A DNA stretch of 64,000 bases from Dermatemys mawii. Lineage: Eukaryota > Chordata > Testudines > Dermatemydidae. Made by a program: the position numbers and the translations under genes. The stretch spans positions 6,718,540-6,782,539 of the forward strand of contig ML677328.1 of assembly GCA_007922305.1 (NCBI GenBank), in the 5' to 3' direction. Under the pieces are notes generated by a model, which saw only the letters and a list, made by a program, of their open reading frames with translations, had not been told where the DNA came from and did no database searches. Each line of letters starts with the position of its first letter. Within the stretch, counting starts at the first letter, position 1. Positions 46,401-59,790 of the stretch are shown here, one piece after another.

Positions 46401-49400
46401 AGGAAACAAGGAAAAATATGCATTGCTTAAAAGTTCAGTTGTGAGCCGCACAAACTTTTGTGTGTGTAAATATGTTTTAATGTTTTGCTTACTGTGAAGC
46501 AAAAAGAGTGAGGAGAGGCCGTGTGAAATATGCAGAACCAGAACTTTGGAACAACCAAAGAGAGAGACTTGCCCACAGAGAATACAGTCCAGATGTTGCA
46601 ATGAGCCCAGTGCATGCAGGGGCAGGACTTCTGAGCTTAATGCTGTGTGAATATACCTGCAGTGAGTGATCAATAAAGTTCAGCGGTGTTCTCATAGTGG
46701 CTCCGTGCATTGTTTTATGGGGCTGTCAATCAGAATAGAGACAACAAAATATGTGCAACAATGCTAACGACACAACTATGATAATTACTTTCACCCAACA
46801 GAATCCAAATCCTTTATGTACTATGGCCCTGATCCTGCAGTGAACTCAGGGCAGGCAGATACCTGCAAGTGCATGAAGCACTATTGACATCAAAGAGAAC
46901 TTTACTTGACAAATGCCATGTATCACTGACAGACGCACAATATTTTTGAAGGAGACCCTTGTTATAATGGGACTCAATGGAGCTCTGCAAGGACACGCTG
47001 CAGAACTCCCAAGTAGTTAAGCAGTGGCAGCCTTTTGATTCTACCACCTTTCCTACTTGTGCACTGGTGGAAAAGTGGCAAGGAAGGTGAGGCTGACTCA
47101 CCAGTGGGAGACACAAGAATGAAGTTCCTCTTGCAGCAGCTGCTTCAGCCACAGCAATAGCAGGCACACAAGGGGCAGCAGCTGCCTGAGTCAGCAGCAA
47201 CTAGATCAGCATTTTAACAAGCTTTATCCATTTTGGACAGGGCGGAAAATATGCCTTTTTTGTTTGCGATTGTTCCCCTACTTCCTGATCCCTACCCACA
47301 ACCCGCCCAAAAAATCCAATTCCAGTCACCATGATCGTACCACTGGCTGAAGTTTTTGCAAGAGGGTTGGCAAAAACCTTTGTGGGATAAACATAACATT
47401 TAACTGACTCATTTTTCATTTCAAGTATGCACGTAGGATGGACAGGGTTAGATATCTTTACATGCTGCCTGGACAACACCCACTGCTTCCTGGTACAGAA
47501 GTGGAGCTCAGCTCATTCCTTTCAACCTTAGCAAGTGATTTATATTTTCAAGTTTTTTTCCATGGGGGAAAGGGCTGGAGAATGATTTTCAGAAATCAAA
47601 GTCAAGGCTCTCCTTTGAGGGGTCTGGGTGCCAGGCTGGTTAAAAAGGAGCTTACATAACTGCTCATCAATACTTTGAAGATAATGACAACTTCTTTCCT
47701 TTGACTAGTGTGTAGGTCTATCCCCTCACTAGGCCCTTGCTTTGGGGGAAGGCAAGTGACTGAAAGTTGGCCCCTTAAATATAGTCCCTTGCCTCCAGGG
47801 AATGAATTGGTTAACTGCTCGTAGTGTTTCATGACAATATCAATTAGCTGGTCCCTTACTTCAATCTCTCTCAGGGAAATGAAAACTAGATCAATCTCTT
47901 GACCTCAGGGAAAAGTTAAAAAAGAGTCCCTAGCATGCACTTTCCCCAATACCAGGTTCAGTCCCAGAAAACCCCCCGTCTCTCTGGGTCAATGAGGAGA
48001 CAGAGCACCTGATATTTCACCATCTTGCCCATTGTGGGGTCACCTTCACTTGTGCAAGGGGGTTGTAACTCTCCTAATAAATCAGATAAGTTGTGTTTGT
48101 CACTAATTCCACACAGGTGTAAATGGTTACCAGAGGCAAGGTATTGGAGAATCAAACCCATTTTTGATTCTCTGTATATAAGCCAGTTTGGCCCTTGACT
48201 CTAATGCTTCGCAAACTTAGGCTTCTGACAGATAGAGAGAAGAGAGGTTTCAGTAACAGCAGGTTATTTCCCTAGTCTATGGTAAATTCCTTTTATCTCT
48301 TTAAGATTTTAGCCCCTAATTTGCTTTGCCTGGATCACACTGACAGAGCTATAATCACTGCATATTTGGGGCCCATAAAATGTTAACACAAAATTTAGAT
48401 TTTGTTCTGGAACACAGCCAGTATTTAACAAACCCTGACAGTGCCATATGCCCTCGGGGAGGAAGTGGATCAAAAATCTATGAAGACTGCGACCCACTGG
48501 ATAATTATCTCCAATATATATTATGTATATGAAAAGTAACTGCTGGCCAGCACAAGTAATCACACTACCAAAACCAGACAAGTCTGTCCAAATATGAAGT
48601 GATCATAAGGTCAAAGTAAAGCACTGCAGTGCCAATAAGAGCTCTCTTTGACAGGTCAGGCAATATGGCCCAGTACAGAGATACAGTAATAGTCTGCTAA
48701 CTCATCCTTGCAGCCAGATCAGGTGGGTCCTAATAATGCCAACCTAAGAGTATAAAATGCACCGGAGAGTTTTTGTACAGCAAAGAGAACTTGGGAGCAG
48801 GGACAGACATAGAGCAGTTCTGCAGGGAGACAATCTTAGAAACTGTCAAGCTGAGGCATAATGTATATTGTTTGTTAATTAAGTTAGGAGCAAAGGAGAT
48901 CCCAATAAGAGGATACATTTGGACAATATTTCAAATGTGTATGTGTATTGTGGTAGGGGCTGGGTGAAAATGCCATCTGATTACACTATCCTTTGTCCAC
49001 TGTGGGAGATTTATTTGCAATGCTAGCAGGGATCACTTATGTAAGTAACCCAATTTGTCAGCATGCTTACGCAATGTTAACTAGATCTGGACTCTGAGAT
49101 GTAGCTGACAGTAAATATTTACTGAAGACTGTACAATACCCTAAACTGCTGTATAGATTTACAAGTGTGCCTGGCATATTTCAATTGGTTACATGCAAGA
49201 ACATACAAGGATTTGATTTTGCCACACGATAATGATAAAGAATTACAGATCGTCACTTTCTACTGACAGTGAAAAAGGAGCTATATTAGAATAAGAAAAA
49301 TAGCAGTATCCCTAAACCAACTCACTTGCTGTCTGCTTCACTACCTGGCGCCTTCCCAAAACTGTTCTTCCTGGTGCCCAGACAAAGATATAAAGAAGTA

Positions 49401-51833
49401 GCCCATATCTGTTTAGTTTCCTTGACGATAAATTAACTACAAGGATGTCTGTAGAAAAACACCTACAGATTCCAGAGAAGTGCTTACTTTCCTTACCACA
49501 AAAGTATGTAATATCAGGGGTACGCCCTGAATTCTGGAACAGTTCCAGGCATTCTAGGCAAAAACATTTTTGAACTCCACTCACTTTCAGGTGTTTTAAT
49601 TAAATGCATTTTGGTGCTCTTAAAGCGTTATATCTATAGTATGGTAAGACTTTTATATCTATTGGTACAAAGTGGAAAGCAGTAGATATGGCCTAAGGGG
49701 TGCAAGATTGCTTTTAATAAATGCAACTAATTATTAAGACTGTTGTTCATCAGTGCATTGTGACAATCACAAACCATTCTGTCAAGCCTTTGGCAAGTTG
49801 CATTGTGCAGTGGGAGTTGTGGTGATATAAAAAGAGACTAACTGGCTTGGTCTCTATACTTTAATAGTGAACTTTTTTTAGTGAAAAGAACTGCAATTTG
49901 GAAAGAAGTAAAAAAACTTGGGTCCAGACCTGGATTTGGAACCAAAATGCTGGTTCCAAGGTTTTGTTTCAAACCTGTCTTTAGTTATAAGGATGAATCT
50001 GGGCAATCTCCTATTTGAATATTGCACCTCAGTAATCACTATGTGTGGATGCAGAAAGCAATGACCTTTTCAAATAAGTGATGTGTACAGAAACAAAGAC
50101 TTCATCTTGTCAGGACACACAGAGTTCTAATAGGAATTTTAATTCAAATTAGGTTAGTCATTCTAGATTTGAATAGAACTTCCCACGGTTATGTTTTTTT
50201 TAAAATTGCAGCCAAATGACAATCAAAAAGGTATGAAATTATTTCTGCCTTTGCAAGCAATTTAAAAAACTTGATCTCTCCCACTTTGAGTTACACCTTT
50301 AAAAGCTTTGCTGATCAGTGTACTGATAAAAATGCTTAGGGCAATGGAAACTGGCTTTTGGAATGTAGTATTTGCTCCAAACAGTAGAATGATCACTAAA
50401 AGCAGTGGTCAGTATAACCAGATTACACTCTAAATACCAATAAAGTGCCATGAGCTCAACAGCAGCTTTGTAAAGGATTACTGAATGTTATTGTTATTAT
50501 GTAACCATGAATGAACCAAATCTTAAGTTAATTAATTTAAATCCATTGAGCAAATTCTAGCAGAGGACATAACTGTCAAATTTAGCCCATGCAGAGAACA
50601 GCAGAAAAAATTAAATGTCATACTGCCATTCTCTTACCCATCACCTTTCTGCAAATGCATCCATCCTGCCACAGCTACCTTCACCACCAGAGGACTGGTT
50701 TCACCACTGGAGTGGGGGTGGAGGGTGACTCCACATTTCTGTTTCCTTTTCTGTCTCTGCTTGAGAAGTCAGGCATTTACAGTGTTAACTAACTCTGTAG
50801 CAAGTGACATATGAAGAACAGTTCATTTCTGTGGAGAGATTCTTGACTGATCAGTGGCTGGAAGCAGTGGAAATGATTTTTCTTCTCAACCTCTCTAGAA
50901 AGTTGAGGGTGGTTCTTTTCCACTTGATGCCGTCAATGGTTCTGACACTAGACTGTGACAATGTTCTTTCTTCATTTTCTCTTTATCATGAAGGCTTTTT
51001 TAAAAATAAAAGAATGTATTGAGTGTTGCCAATCCTTTACATTGTACAAAACATGAAAATACGGTTTGTATCCCAAGAAACAGACATTTTAATGTCCAAA
51101 TCTGTTGTCAGTTACCCCAAAGTAAATTTTTCATGGGGTTACACTCTATATACCCTGACATCACTAAGTGCAGAATACTGATCTAAATTTTTAGGTATTC
51201 AGCTGAAGTTTTTTTATATGTCACTGGATTTGGATTTTTAAACCCACTTCTTCCTTCCTTTCGAAATTTACCGTAAAAATAGAGAGATATATACACATAA
51301 GGAGGAGGAACGAGAGAGTACAGCACTGACAAGAGGAAGATACAGTCTGGATTTGAAACAATAATGGTGAGACAAAAATAACTCATCCACTCACATACAA
51401 ACCCAAACACAGGGAAAAAGATCTGGGCAGCCCAATATTGTTCCCATTAAAATTAGTGAGATCAAGACTAGGACCTATGTCTAAACACTTTATGTTAGAA
51501 AAAGAAGAGGTAAATAGGATTCAAAATTCACAAGAATAGAGTAGGAATTCTCGGGGAGCTAATAAATGTCTGTATGCAAGTGTGTTTGATTCATCTGAAA
51601 GGGAAGGATTTGCAATGGATTCATAGAATGCAAAGCTGCTTATCTTTAAACTGCATTTTAGCAACAGGAAATGAACACATGTGGTTGAGACATGGTTTTT
51701 CACTAGTCTCTAAATCCTTCAATGGAAACTCACCAGAAAGCAAAACATATGGGTCACATCTAGTGCATTCTAGCTAAAGAAATGAGGGAGAGGTCTGTAA
51801 AACAGTTTACAGAGTTTATGTGCCAGCACTACA
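46401..51833. other. No gene recognised
   Basis: No repeat or exon could be named with confidence. A segment at 46500-46720 with ATCAATAAAG near 46669-46678 looks like the end of an LTR or of a processed transcript. Short sequences near 46820-46900 resemble a dispersed amniote repeat (GATCCTGCAG...TATTGACATCA). Confidence 0.4.
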
Positions 51834-51952
51834 TAGGATGACCAGATAGCAAACATGAAAAATCGGGACAGGGAGTGGGGGTAATAGGAGCCTATATAAG
51901 ACCCCCCAAAATTGGGACTGTCCTTATAAAAGTGGGACATCTGCCCACCCTA
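51834..51952. mobile_element. Palindromic MITE, copy B
   Basis: A 119-bp element with TAGGATGACCAGATAGC at the left and ACATCTGCCCACCCTA at the right, diverged versions of the termini of copy A, and the same interior order (AATCGGGACAGGG, CCTATATAAGACCCCC, ATTGGGACTGTCC). No clear target duplication remains. Confidence 0.85.
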
Positions 51953-53364
51953 GAGTCGGAGCAATTTAGTGATAAACCTTTACAAGTGTCATTAGGAAAA
52001 TGCTGTTATTAGCTGGAGCACAGATTCTGGAAAGCTATAAAAACATTAACACCCCTAGACTTTTCAAAGCTATCCAGAGACAGGACATGTTTATTGAACT
52101 TTCACTTTCAAAATCTTTTTTATGAGTTTGTTCCTCCCCTTGGGTTAACTTTGGCATAGGCTGACTAATAAATCTCTTCAGCAATCTATTTAAGTAGTGC
52201 TTTCTTTACTTACTTAATTGTTTTGTATTTTTCAAAGCTAGAGGAATGGATTATGGAGCAAATTTGGGGGACAGGAGTGCAGGAATTTTTACATATCCAA
52301 ATATTATAGTACATATCACTCTCAATTTCTGAAAAGCTACAGGTCACAGAAAAAGTATGAGGCCTCAAATCTGAGTTTACTGCAGAGGCTTATTCTTTGT
52401 TTTTTGTTTGTTTTTTGGAGTTGATAAAACTTCATATCTTGTTAAAAAGCAAAAAAATATTCTGAGTTTACTGTGACGATACAAAAACATTATTAAATTC
52501 TCATCATATCACAGGCAACTTGCCTTTTCTAAGTAGCTCTTTAAAACATATATGTTAACCCATGTTAGCTAACATGTACTAACCCCATAACTGAAATCCT
52601 AGTCAAGATGAGGCCTTTAGGGCAAGGAACTAGGTTTCGCATCAGAAGCAAGAAGAGCTAATTACCAGTGCTACAATTTGATCTATTTTTGAAGCTGAGT
52701 CAAATAATATTTTATATTTACGTAATACCTTTCATTCCCAAAATATCCCAAACTATAAAAAATACAGCACTGCCAGGCTAAATTCAATGGCGCTTTAATG
52801 ATGTTCATCCAGCTGAGGATCTGTACAAGTTAATAGAAGTAGCTAGGCAGTTATCCCGGTAAATGGTCTGGACCTGAAATAAAGTCTCTCTCAAAAAGGT
52901 CAATCCTTAAATAAAGCTTAAATTTAATTAAAATGAAAAGAAACGTTCTCTACATGCTTAATGAAATCCAAGAAACTCCAGTGCAGTTATCTTAGGAAAA
53001 CTAACTCTTTAAAGGCTACTGCTAAGTCCACCTTTTAAAAATTTGTTGCAAATTTCTTTTTGATGAATGTGGCTAACTAAAGCAATACATAGCTGATTAA
53101 CCTGGAATCCTTTGGTATCTGAGATTCATGAATCAGAGGTCATATAAAAAGTATACTGGAAGTTAAATACTCAAATCTGGAAACAATCTGCAAACTGGCT
53201 TGAAATCTTAACCGTACTGAGATCAAGAGGCTGAGGTACAACTAAGTTATCTGTTATGGGAGAAAAATTCTTATTTGAAAGAAAAGCTTGCCCTGCTTCT
53301 AGGCCTACCAGTGGAAAACAAAAAAATAGTGTAGCAGCTCTGTATTTTGTCAGAGCCAGATTTT

Positions 53365-53450
53365 GTTATTTTTATAGCATCCTCGGCATGTAAGGTGCTT
53401 TACAAACAAATAAGAAAACAAGGTCCCTCCTCTGGGAACTCATTATTTAG
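53365..53450 (+). repeat. MIR-like amniote SINE fragment
   Basis: TTTTTATAGCATCCTCGGCA, TGTAAGGTGCTTTACAAAC and AACAAGGTCCCTCCTCTGGG have the order of the 5' half of an amniote MIR-type SINE. It ends close to the LTR-like element that begins at 53468. Confidence 0.65.
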
Positions 53451-53467
53451 ATACGATAGATACCAAT

Positions 53468-54741
53468 TGTAACTCTTCTGCCCATCAGAGTTGACAGCAA
53501 CAAGGGCCAGGTTCAGTATCTAGGGGTTCCGTTCCAAAAACACAGTGCAAAACTGGCTCAAGCCCCCACTCAGTAACCTGGGACAACCACATACCACCCC
53601 TCTGGGCACCTCTAGGAGGCAATACTTCCCCTTTTGCAAGCACGGAGTCTGAGTATACTAACAGCCTTTTAATAACAGAGAGAAACAATGTGGCATTATA
53701 TTGGGGAAACACCACAAACGGGATTCATAAAACAAAGCATGAACCAGAAGACCCCCCGCCAACAAATGGACTGTGTCCTTTCCCTTTGGGGGTTCTTGGG
53801 TCCCACAATCCCAAAAAAATCACTCAAAGTCCCAAAAGTCCCACAGTCCAAATGCCTCTGTCCCTGGTCAGTGTAGAGTTCAGAAGTTCATCTGCAGAAT
53901 TTTACCTCCTAACCTGGGTTGAAATGGGGGGAGGGCAGGTTAAGGGGCACCTTACGTGATCCAAGGCCAATTGCCCTGCCTCTCTGTGGGGTTTTGCTGC
54001 AGCCCGCACTGCGAGCCGCTCCGCCAGCTGTCCCACAAGCCGCTTTGCTCACTGCTCTGCTCTGCCAGCCATCCCAGGAGCTGCTCTGCCAGCTGCTCCA
54101 CTCTGCCAGCAGCTCTGCCAGCTGCTGTGCTCCACCAGCTGCTCAGCAATGTATCTTCAGGCCCTCCTACTTAACACAGTGCTTAGTGATTGCAGCTCTT
54201 AGCAGATTTCAACTCTTAAGTGATTTCAGCTTATACTAGGGGAGCCTTAGTGTAGGTGCACCAGTGGGCCCAAAGTAAATTCAGCTCAGCAGCCTGAAAC
54301 TAGACTCCTAATGGAATCAAAAATTACCTGTAATATTCCACAGTGGAGAGAGGAGTGGGAGGTGCAGTTAGCATTTAGGGCCCTCAGAAAGGGCCAATAC
54401 TTCACAGTATAGATGCCTGTCCCCAGCCTCTCTCAATTCATTAGTTTTGGAACCCACGCCCCTTGCCTAGCAACTGCTACATGGTTGAGGGCAAGCCATA
54501 ACATGCTAGGTATAGTTCTACTGTCCTTGATTCACATGACCAGGATAACAACACTTTATTCATCCTGCCCCAGTAACGAAGAGACTGGGGATCCCATAGC
54601 AGCCAAAGCTACCATTTGGGCAAAGACTCCCATCATTCTAGGCAGGGTGGGTGAGGTCATGCAAATGAGATTAGCCCCAAAGTCCTTTTCCACCACACAC
54701 CACCAGATGTCAGAGCAGAGCCTGTTCTGACTCTGCTTACA
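53468..54741 (-). mobile_element. LTR-like element, near full length, same family as 8227-9669
   Basis: On the minus strand it starts TGTAAGCAGAGTCAGAAC at 54741, runs through GACATCTGGTGGTG, ATTGAGAGAGGCTGGGG, CTCCACTGTGGAATATTAC, a tandem section rich in CAGCTGG/GCAGAGC words at 53990-54150, GGATCACGTAAGGTGCCCC, and ends CTGATGGGCAGAAGAGTTACA at 53468. It shows the complete order of a unit that is cut and inverted in the melanopsin intron at 8227-9669. No target duplication was seen. Open frames on both strands over the tandem section are not supported as genes. Confidence 0.75.
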
Positions 54742-54861
54742 TCATGAAACATGACAAGACTGAAAAGAGGGAGGAAAGGTGGCAGGAACAAGCTAAAAAA
54801 TAATTGAGTTATGACGTTATGACTGAGCACTACATGATCAATGTTCTAGTCTAAGTCTACA

Positions 54862-55200
54862 ACAGGGGTTGTCAATTTGTTCTGGACTGCACCTCCCCCC
54901 AATGATCATGACTTCACCTTGTGACCCACCCTACCCATTTCTTGTGACCTACCCTACCCACATTTCTTTGCCATAAGGGACTGTGGGATTTGTGTCACTA
55001 AAAATGATGGGGGCACTGGGCTGGTGGTGACTGGCAAAGTTCTTGGTGGATAATGGGGTGGGGTGGGCTGATGCTGGAGTTGGTGTGCATATGTGGAAAC
55101 TGGATGCTGCTGGAGGTCCTTCTCGCCTCAGCCTGCACAATGCAGAAGTTCTAGGGAGTTATAAATCACTGCTTCGAGAAGCTACAGAGCTGGCACTCCA
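54862..55200. repeat. Possible element into which the CR1 inserted
   Basis: CAGGGGTTGTCAATTTG followed by GACTGCACCTCCCCCC looks like a hAT-type terminus, and GTGACCCACACCTAGGTCAC at 57482-57501, on the far side of the CR1, looks like repeat sequence too. The two sides may be one element split by the CR1. Weak. Confidence 0.35.
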
Positions 55201-55204
55201 GCCT

Positions 55205-57306
55205 CTTAAGTCCTCTTTTGACCTGTTCTGACTTCTTTTAAAAAGTGGAAGTCAAATCCTAGTGAGGTAACTAGAGAGGAGCATAAACACTGCCAAATTA
55301 AGTGTAAAAATGTAATAAGAAAAGCCAAAATGGAGTTTGAAGAACAGCTAACCAAAAACTCAAAAGTTAATAATAAAATGTTTTTAAGTACGTCAGAAGC
55401 AGGAAGCCTGCTAAACAACCAGTGGGGCCCTTGGATGATAGAGATACAAAAGAAGCACTTTAAGACGATAAAGTCATTGCGGAGAAGCTAAATGAATTCT
55501 TTGCTTCAGTTTTCACGACTGAGGACATTAGGGAGATTCTCAAACCTGAGCTGTCTTTTGTAGGTGACAAATCTGAGGTATTGTCACAGATTGAAGTGTC
55601 ACTAGAGGTGGTTTTGGAACTAATTGATAAACTTAACTGTAATAAGTCACCAGGACCAGATGGTATTCACCCAAGAGTTCTGAAAGAACTCAAATGTGAA
55701 ATTGCAGAACTATTAATGAGGGTTTGTAACCTGTCCTTTAAATCGACTTCTATACCCAGTGACTGGAAGATAGCTAATGTAAAGCCAATATTTAAAAAGG
55801 GCTATAGAGGTGATCCCGGCAATTACAGACCGGTAAGGCTAACGTCCATACCAGGCAAATTAGTTGAAACAATAGTAAAGAATAAAATTGCCAGGCACAT
55901 AGAAGAACATAAATTGTTGGGCAAAAGTCAGCATGGTTTCTGTAAAGGGAAATCATGTCTTACTAGTCTAATAGAGTTCTTTGAAGGGGTCAACAAACAT
56001 GTGGACAAGGGGGATCCAGTGGATGTAGTGTACTTAGATTTCCAGAAGGCCTTTGACAAGGTCCCGCACCAAAGGCTCTTACGTAAATTAAGTTGTCATG
56101 GGATAAGAGGGAAGATCCTTTCATGGACTGAGAACTGATTAAAAGACAGGGAACAAAGGGTAGGAATAAATGGTAAATTTTCAGAATGGAGAGGGGTAAC
56201 TAGTGGTGTTCCCCAAGGGTCAGTCCTAGGACCAATCCTATTCAACTTATTCATAAATGATTTGGAGGAAGGGGTAAACAGTGCGGTGGCAAAGTTTGCA
56301 GATGATACTAAACTGCTCAAAATAGTTAAGACCCAAGCAGACTGTGAAGAATTTCAAAAAGATCTCATGAAACTAAATGATTGGGTAACAAAATGGCAAA
56401 TGAAATTTAATGTGGATAAATGTAAAGTAATGCACATTGGAAAAAATAACCCCAACTATATATACAATATGATGGGTGCTAATTTAGCTACAACTAATCA
56501 GGAAAAAGATCTTGGAGTCATCATGGATAGTTCTCTGAAGACATCCATGCAGTGTGCAGGGGCAGTCAAAAAAGAAAATAGGATGTTAGGAATCATTCAA
56601 AAAAGGATAGAAAATAAGACAGAGAATATCTTATTGCCCTTATACAAATCCATGGTGCACCCACATCTTGAATACTGTGTACAAATGTGGTCTCCTCATC
56701 TCAAAAAGGATATACTGGCATTAGAAAAGGATCAGAGAAAGGCAACTAAAATGATTAGGGGTTGGAACGGGTCCCATATGAAGAGAGATTAAAGAGGCTA
56801 GGACTTTTTAGCTTGGAAAAGAGGAGACTAAGGGGTGATATGATAGAGGTAAATAAAATTATGAGTGGTGTGGAGAAAGTAAATAAGGAAAAGTAATTTA
56901 CTTGTTCTCATAATATAAGAACTAGGGGCCACCCAATGAAATTAGTGGGCAGCAGGTTTAAAACAAATGAAAGGAAGTTCTTCTTCACACAGCACACAGT
57001 CAACCTGTGGAACTCCTTGCCTGAGGAAGTTGTGAAGGCTAGGACTATAACAGGGTTTAAAAGAGAACTGGATAAATTCATGGAGGTTAAGTCCATTAAT
57101 GGCTATTAGCCAGGCTGGGTAAGGAATGGTGTCTCTAGCCTCTGTTTGTCAGAGGAGGGTGATGGATGGCAGGAGAGAGATCACTTGATCATTACCTGTT
57201 AGGTTCACTCACTCTGGGGCACCTGGCATTGATCACTGTCAGTAGACAGGATACTGGGTTAGATGGACCTTTGGTCTGACCCAGTACGACCTTTCTTATG
57301 TTCTTA
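55205..57306 (+). mobile_element. CR1 LINE, 5'-truncated, with nearly complete reverse transcriptase and 3' end
   Basis: A 2.1-kb CR1 copy. In one frame from 55581 it reads NKSPGPDGIHPRVLKEL (RT motif region 1), IFKKGYRGDPGNYRPV, then VYLDFQKAFDKVPHQRLL (motif A with the first catalytic aspartate). After a TGA at 56136-56138 it continues in the same frame with SGVPQGSVLGPILFNLFIND and KFADDTKLLKIV (motif C, the FADD aspartates), WQMKFNVDKCKV, LGVIMDSSLKTS and MVHPHLEYCVQMWSPHL. A frame change near 56760-56790 separates the final [10 protein letters not shown] part. The 3' UTR ends with GGTCTGACCCAGTACGACC and the short terminal repeat TTCTTATGTTCTTA. The endonuclease domain is absent because of 5' truncation. 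Few lesions imply a relatively recent insertion. Confidence 0.96.
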
Positions 57307-58639
57307 GAGTGATCATGGGATGGGGGTTGTAGTTCCTCTGGGACTGCATATTGGGAAATCAGAATGCCGTCAAGGGGAGAGGGGACATACTGCTCCTTCT
57401 GGGCCTGCTGAGTCCTGGCAGTGCGGGGATTTTTCTGTCTAATTCCCTACCCCATCAGCCAGTACAGTGACTCACTGGCTGGTGACCCACACCTAGGTCA
57501 CACCCCTCTGAATGGGAAGTAGTTATCTACAGCGCACAATCCCTGGCCTGCTGGGGGACAGATGTTTCATAAAAATCCTGCTTTGCTATCTTCAGTCTCC
57601 AAGGGTGAGCTGATAACTTGAGTGAATTGCCCTCCTGTCTAGGTTGTACAAAAGGAACAAAGTTATTAGTCATCTTGTTAAGAGAAATTTTGAAGATGGG
57701 AAATACAGTGTCTCTTGCCACACCACTCTCTCCATCACAAGAGAAAACAAACATTTGGGTGTGACAAGGGATCACTGGACAATAGGTAGACTGATACATA
57801 ACAGAACCTGCCTTCCTTGGGCCAGAAAGATGGGTTCAGACTTAACCTGTGGCCCACCTCCTTGGCTAATCCAGATTGTGGCATTTTTATATGCAGATTG
57901 ATGAGCACTGTTGCAAGTAAAAAGAGAAAGTTGAGAAATATCCATTGTTTCTTTCACTGTGAAGATATTGCCACAAGGTGCCACTATGACAGCGCTGTCA
58001 CTGAGGCAAGACTTCTGCAGAGGAAATGACACTTGACATGTTATGCAGACGGCTCTTCAAAACCCATCACTGTCTGACAATTATGCCCTTGGATAAAGTT
58101 TCAGCTATACTGTCCAAGCAGTTAGACATTTGCAGCCAAGAGAGTATGTATAAATCTGAGTGTTAAGGGCATGATTCCCAGCTGTGAATGTCAAAACACT
58201 TATCTGCCCCGACTTTAAAAGCCTCTGGTTAAGTGGAGGATGAATCACTACAAAGCTAGTTCTAAGCTGCAAATCAAATGACAAATATGCTGGAAACTGG
58301 TTAAATCAATAACCTTATTGCACCATTGTTTTACTATATAAACACTTTTCCTCCTGTCACATAAGAAGTCTCTGCTGTTTTCTGAAATGTATTGCATTAG
58401 TTTAATCAAGCTAACTCTCTAATACATTTAACATTTCATCTTGTTTATACTTTCAAGAAGTTAACAGCATTTTTTAAAAGAGTCAATACAAAATAAAAAT
58501 ATTTCTCAAAACATCTCAGGAATTTTTAAGCACAAGCCATCAATGAAATAAGTCAATTTTCAGAAATTAGAAAAAGAAAATCTCCATAGCACTTTCTGAT
58601 ATAACAATTAGAGCTAGTCAGGAGTTTTCTGTGGAAATA
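57307..58639. other. No gene recognised
   Basis: The first 220 bp (57307-57530) look repeat-like and may belong with 54862-55200. The rest appears unique and AT-rich. Confidence 0.4.
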
Positions 58640-58935
58640 TAACAGTCAGCATGGATTTGTCAAGAACAAATGTCAAACCAACCTGATAGCTTTCTTTGAT
58701 AGGGTGGATGGGGGGAAGCGGTAGATGTGATACATCTTGACTTTAATAAAACTTTTGATACTGTCTTGCATGACCATCTCATGAACAAACTAGAGAAATG
58801 CAACTTAGATTGAGATACAATAAAGTGGGTGCAAAACTGGTTAGAAAACCTTTTCCAGAGATTAATTATCAGTGGTTCACAGTGATGCTGGAAGGACATA
58901 ATGAACAAGTTCCTGCAGGGATCAGATCTGTTTTC
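58640..58935 (+). mobile_element. Old CR1/L3-like reverse-transcriptase fragment
   Basis: On the plus strand CAGCATGGATTTGTCAAGAA (QHGFVK), then CTTGACTTTAATAAAACTTTTG (LDFNKTFD, motif A), then AACTGGTTAGAAAACC (NWLEN) and ATCAGTGGTTCACAG (ISGSQ) give RT motifs in the right order. Several stops and frame shifts. It corresponds to the part of RT just before the region left at 14610-15120. Confidence 0.8.
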
Positions 58936-59184
58936 TCCTGCTGACAATAGCTCATCTTAATTAATTAGTGTCTTAGAGTTGGTATGGCAACTTCCACCTT
59001 TTCATGTTCTCTGTATTGTGACGTTTCTTCTCTGCCTTGGTGGGTCCTGCGCTTATTGGCAGATTTGCTTGCCTGAGAGATTCACAGCAGCCCACATTTT
59101 GGCCACTTTCATGGTTCAAATCTACTATTCATTCAGCTAATCCTCATCATTGGCCAGTATGGGGAAAAGGAAGAACAACGATCC

Positions 59185-59790
59185 CCGCAGTCTCTGCTGA
59201 TCCTCCTAGTGGGTCTGCGAACAGGCCAGAGACCTTCTTCTCTGGTGGAACCCACAGTCCAGGTCAACTCCTCCAGTCTCAAATAGGGACTGGGGGGGAT
59301 GGAGGGAACCCAGGCCCACCCTCTACTCCGGGTTCCAGCCCAGGGCCCTGTGGGATTGCAGCTGTTTAGAGTGTCTCCTGTAACAGCTGCGTGGCAGCTG
59401 CAATTCCCTGGGCTACTTCCCCATGGCCTCCTCCCAACACCTTCTTTACCCTCACCATAGGACCTTCCTCCTGGTGTCTGATAAGACTTGTACTCCCCAG
59501 TCTTCCAGCGGCACGTCCTCTCACTCCCAGCTCCTTACATGCTTCTACTTGATTGAAGTGAGGTCCTTTTTAAACCCAAGTGCCCTGATTAGCCAACCTG
59601 CCCTAATTGATTCTAGCAGCTTCTTCTTAATTGGCTCCAGGTATCCTAATTAGCCTGCCTGCCTTAACTGGTTTCAAGAAGTTCCTGCTTGTTCTGGAAT
59701 TGCCCCTGTTACCTTATTCAGAGAAAAGGGATCTGCTTAATCTGTGACTAATATATCTGCCTTCTATCACTCTCCTGTCCCCAGTCAGGT
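59185..59790 (-). mobile_element. LTR-like element, family shared with 15840-16380
   Basis: Contains GGCCCACCCTCTACTCCGGG, CAGCCCAGGGCCCTGTGG, CCTGGGCTACTTCCCCATGG, CTTCCTCCTGGTGTCTGATAAG and AATTGGCTCCAGGTATCC, wording I associate with a common turtle LTR. Read on the minus strand a TTTAAAAAGG box near 59565-59574 would be the promoter. Boundaries are approximate; frames here are not genes. Confidence 0.6.

Noticed and set aside
46263..46673. 136-codon minus-strand frame
   Set aside because: The frame overlaps a MIR-type SINE and what may be an LTR end; no protein similarity.
53919..54239. Ala/Leu/Pro/Cys-rich plus-strand frames
   Set aside because: They read the tandem section of the LTR-like element in several frames at once, as expected from a repeat.
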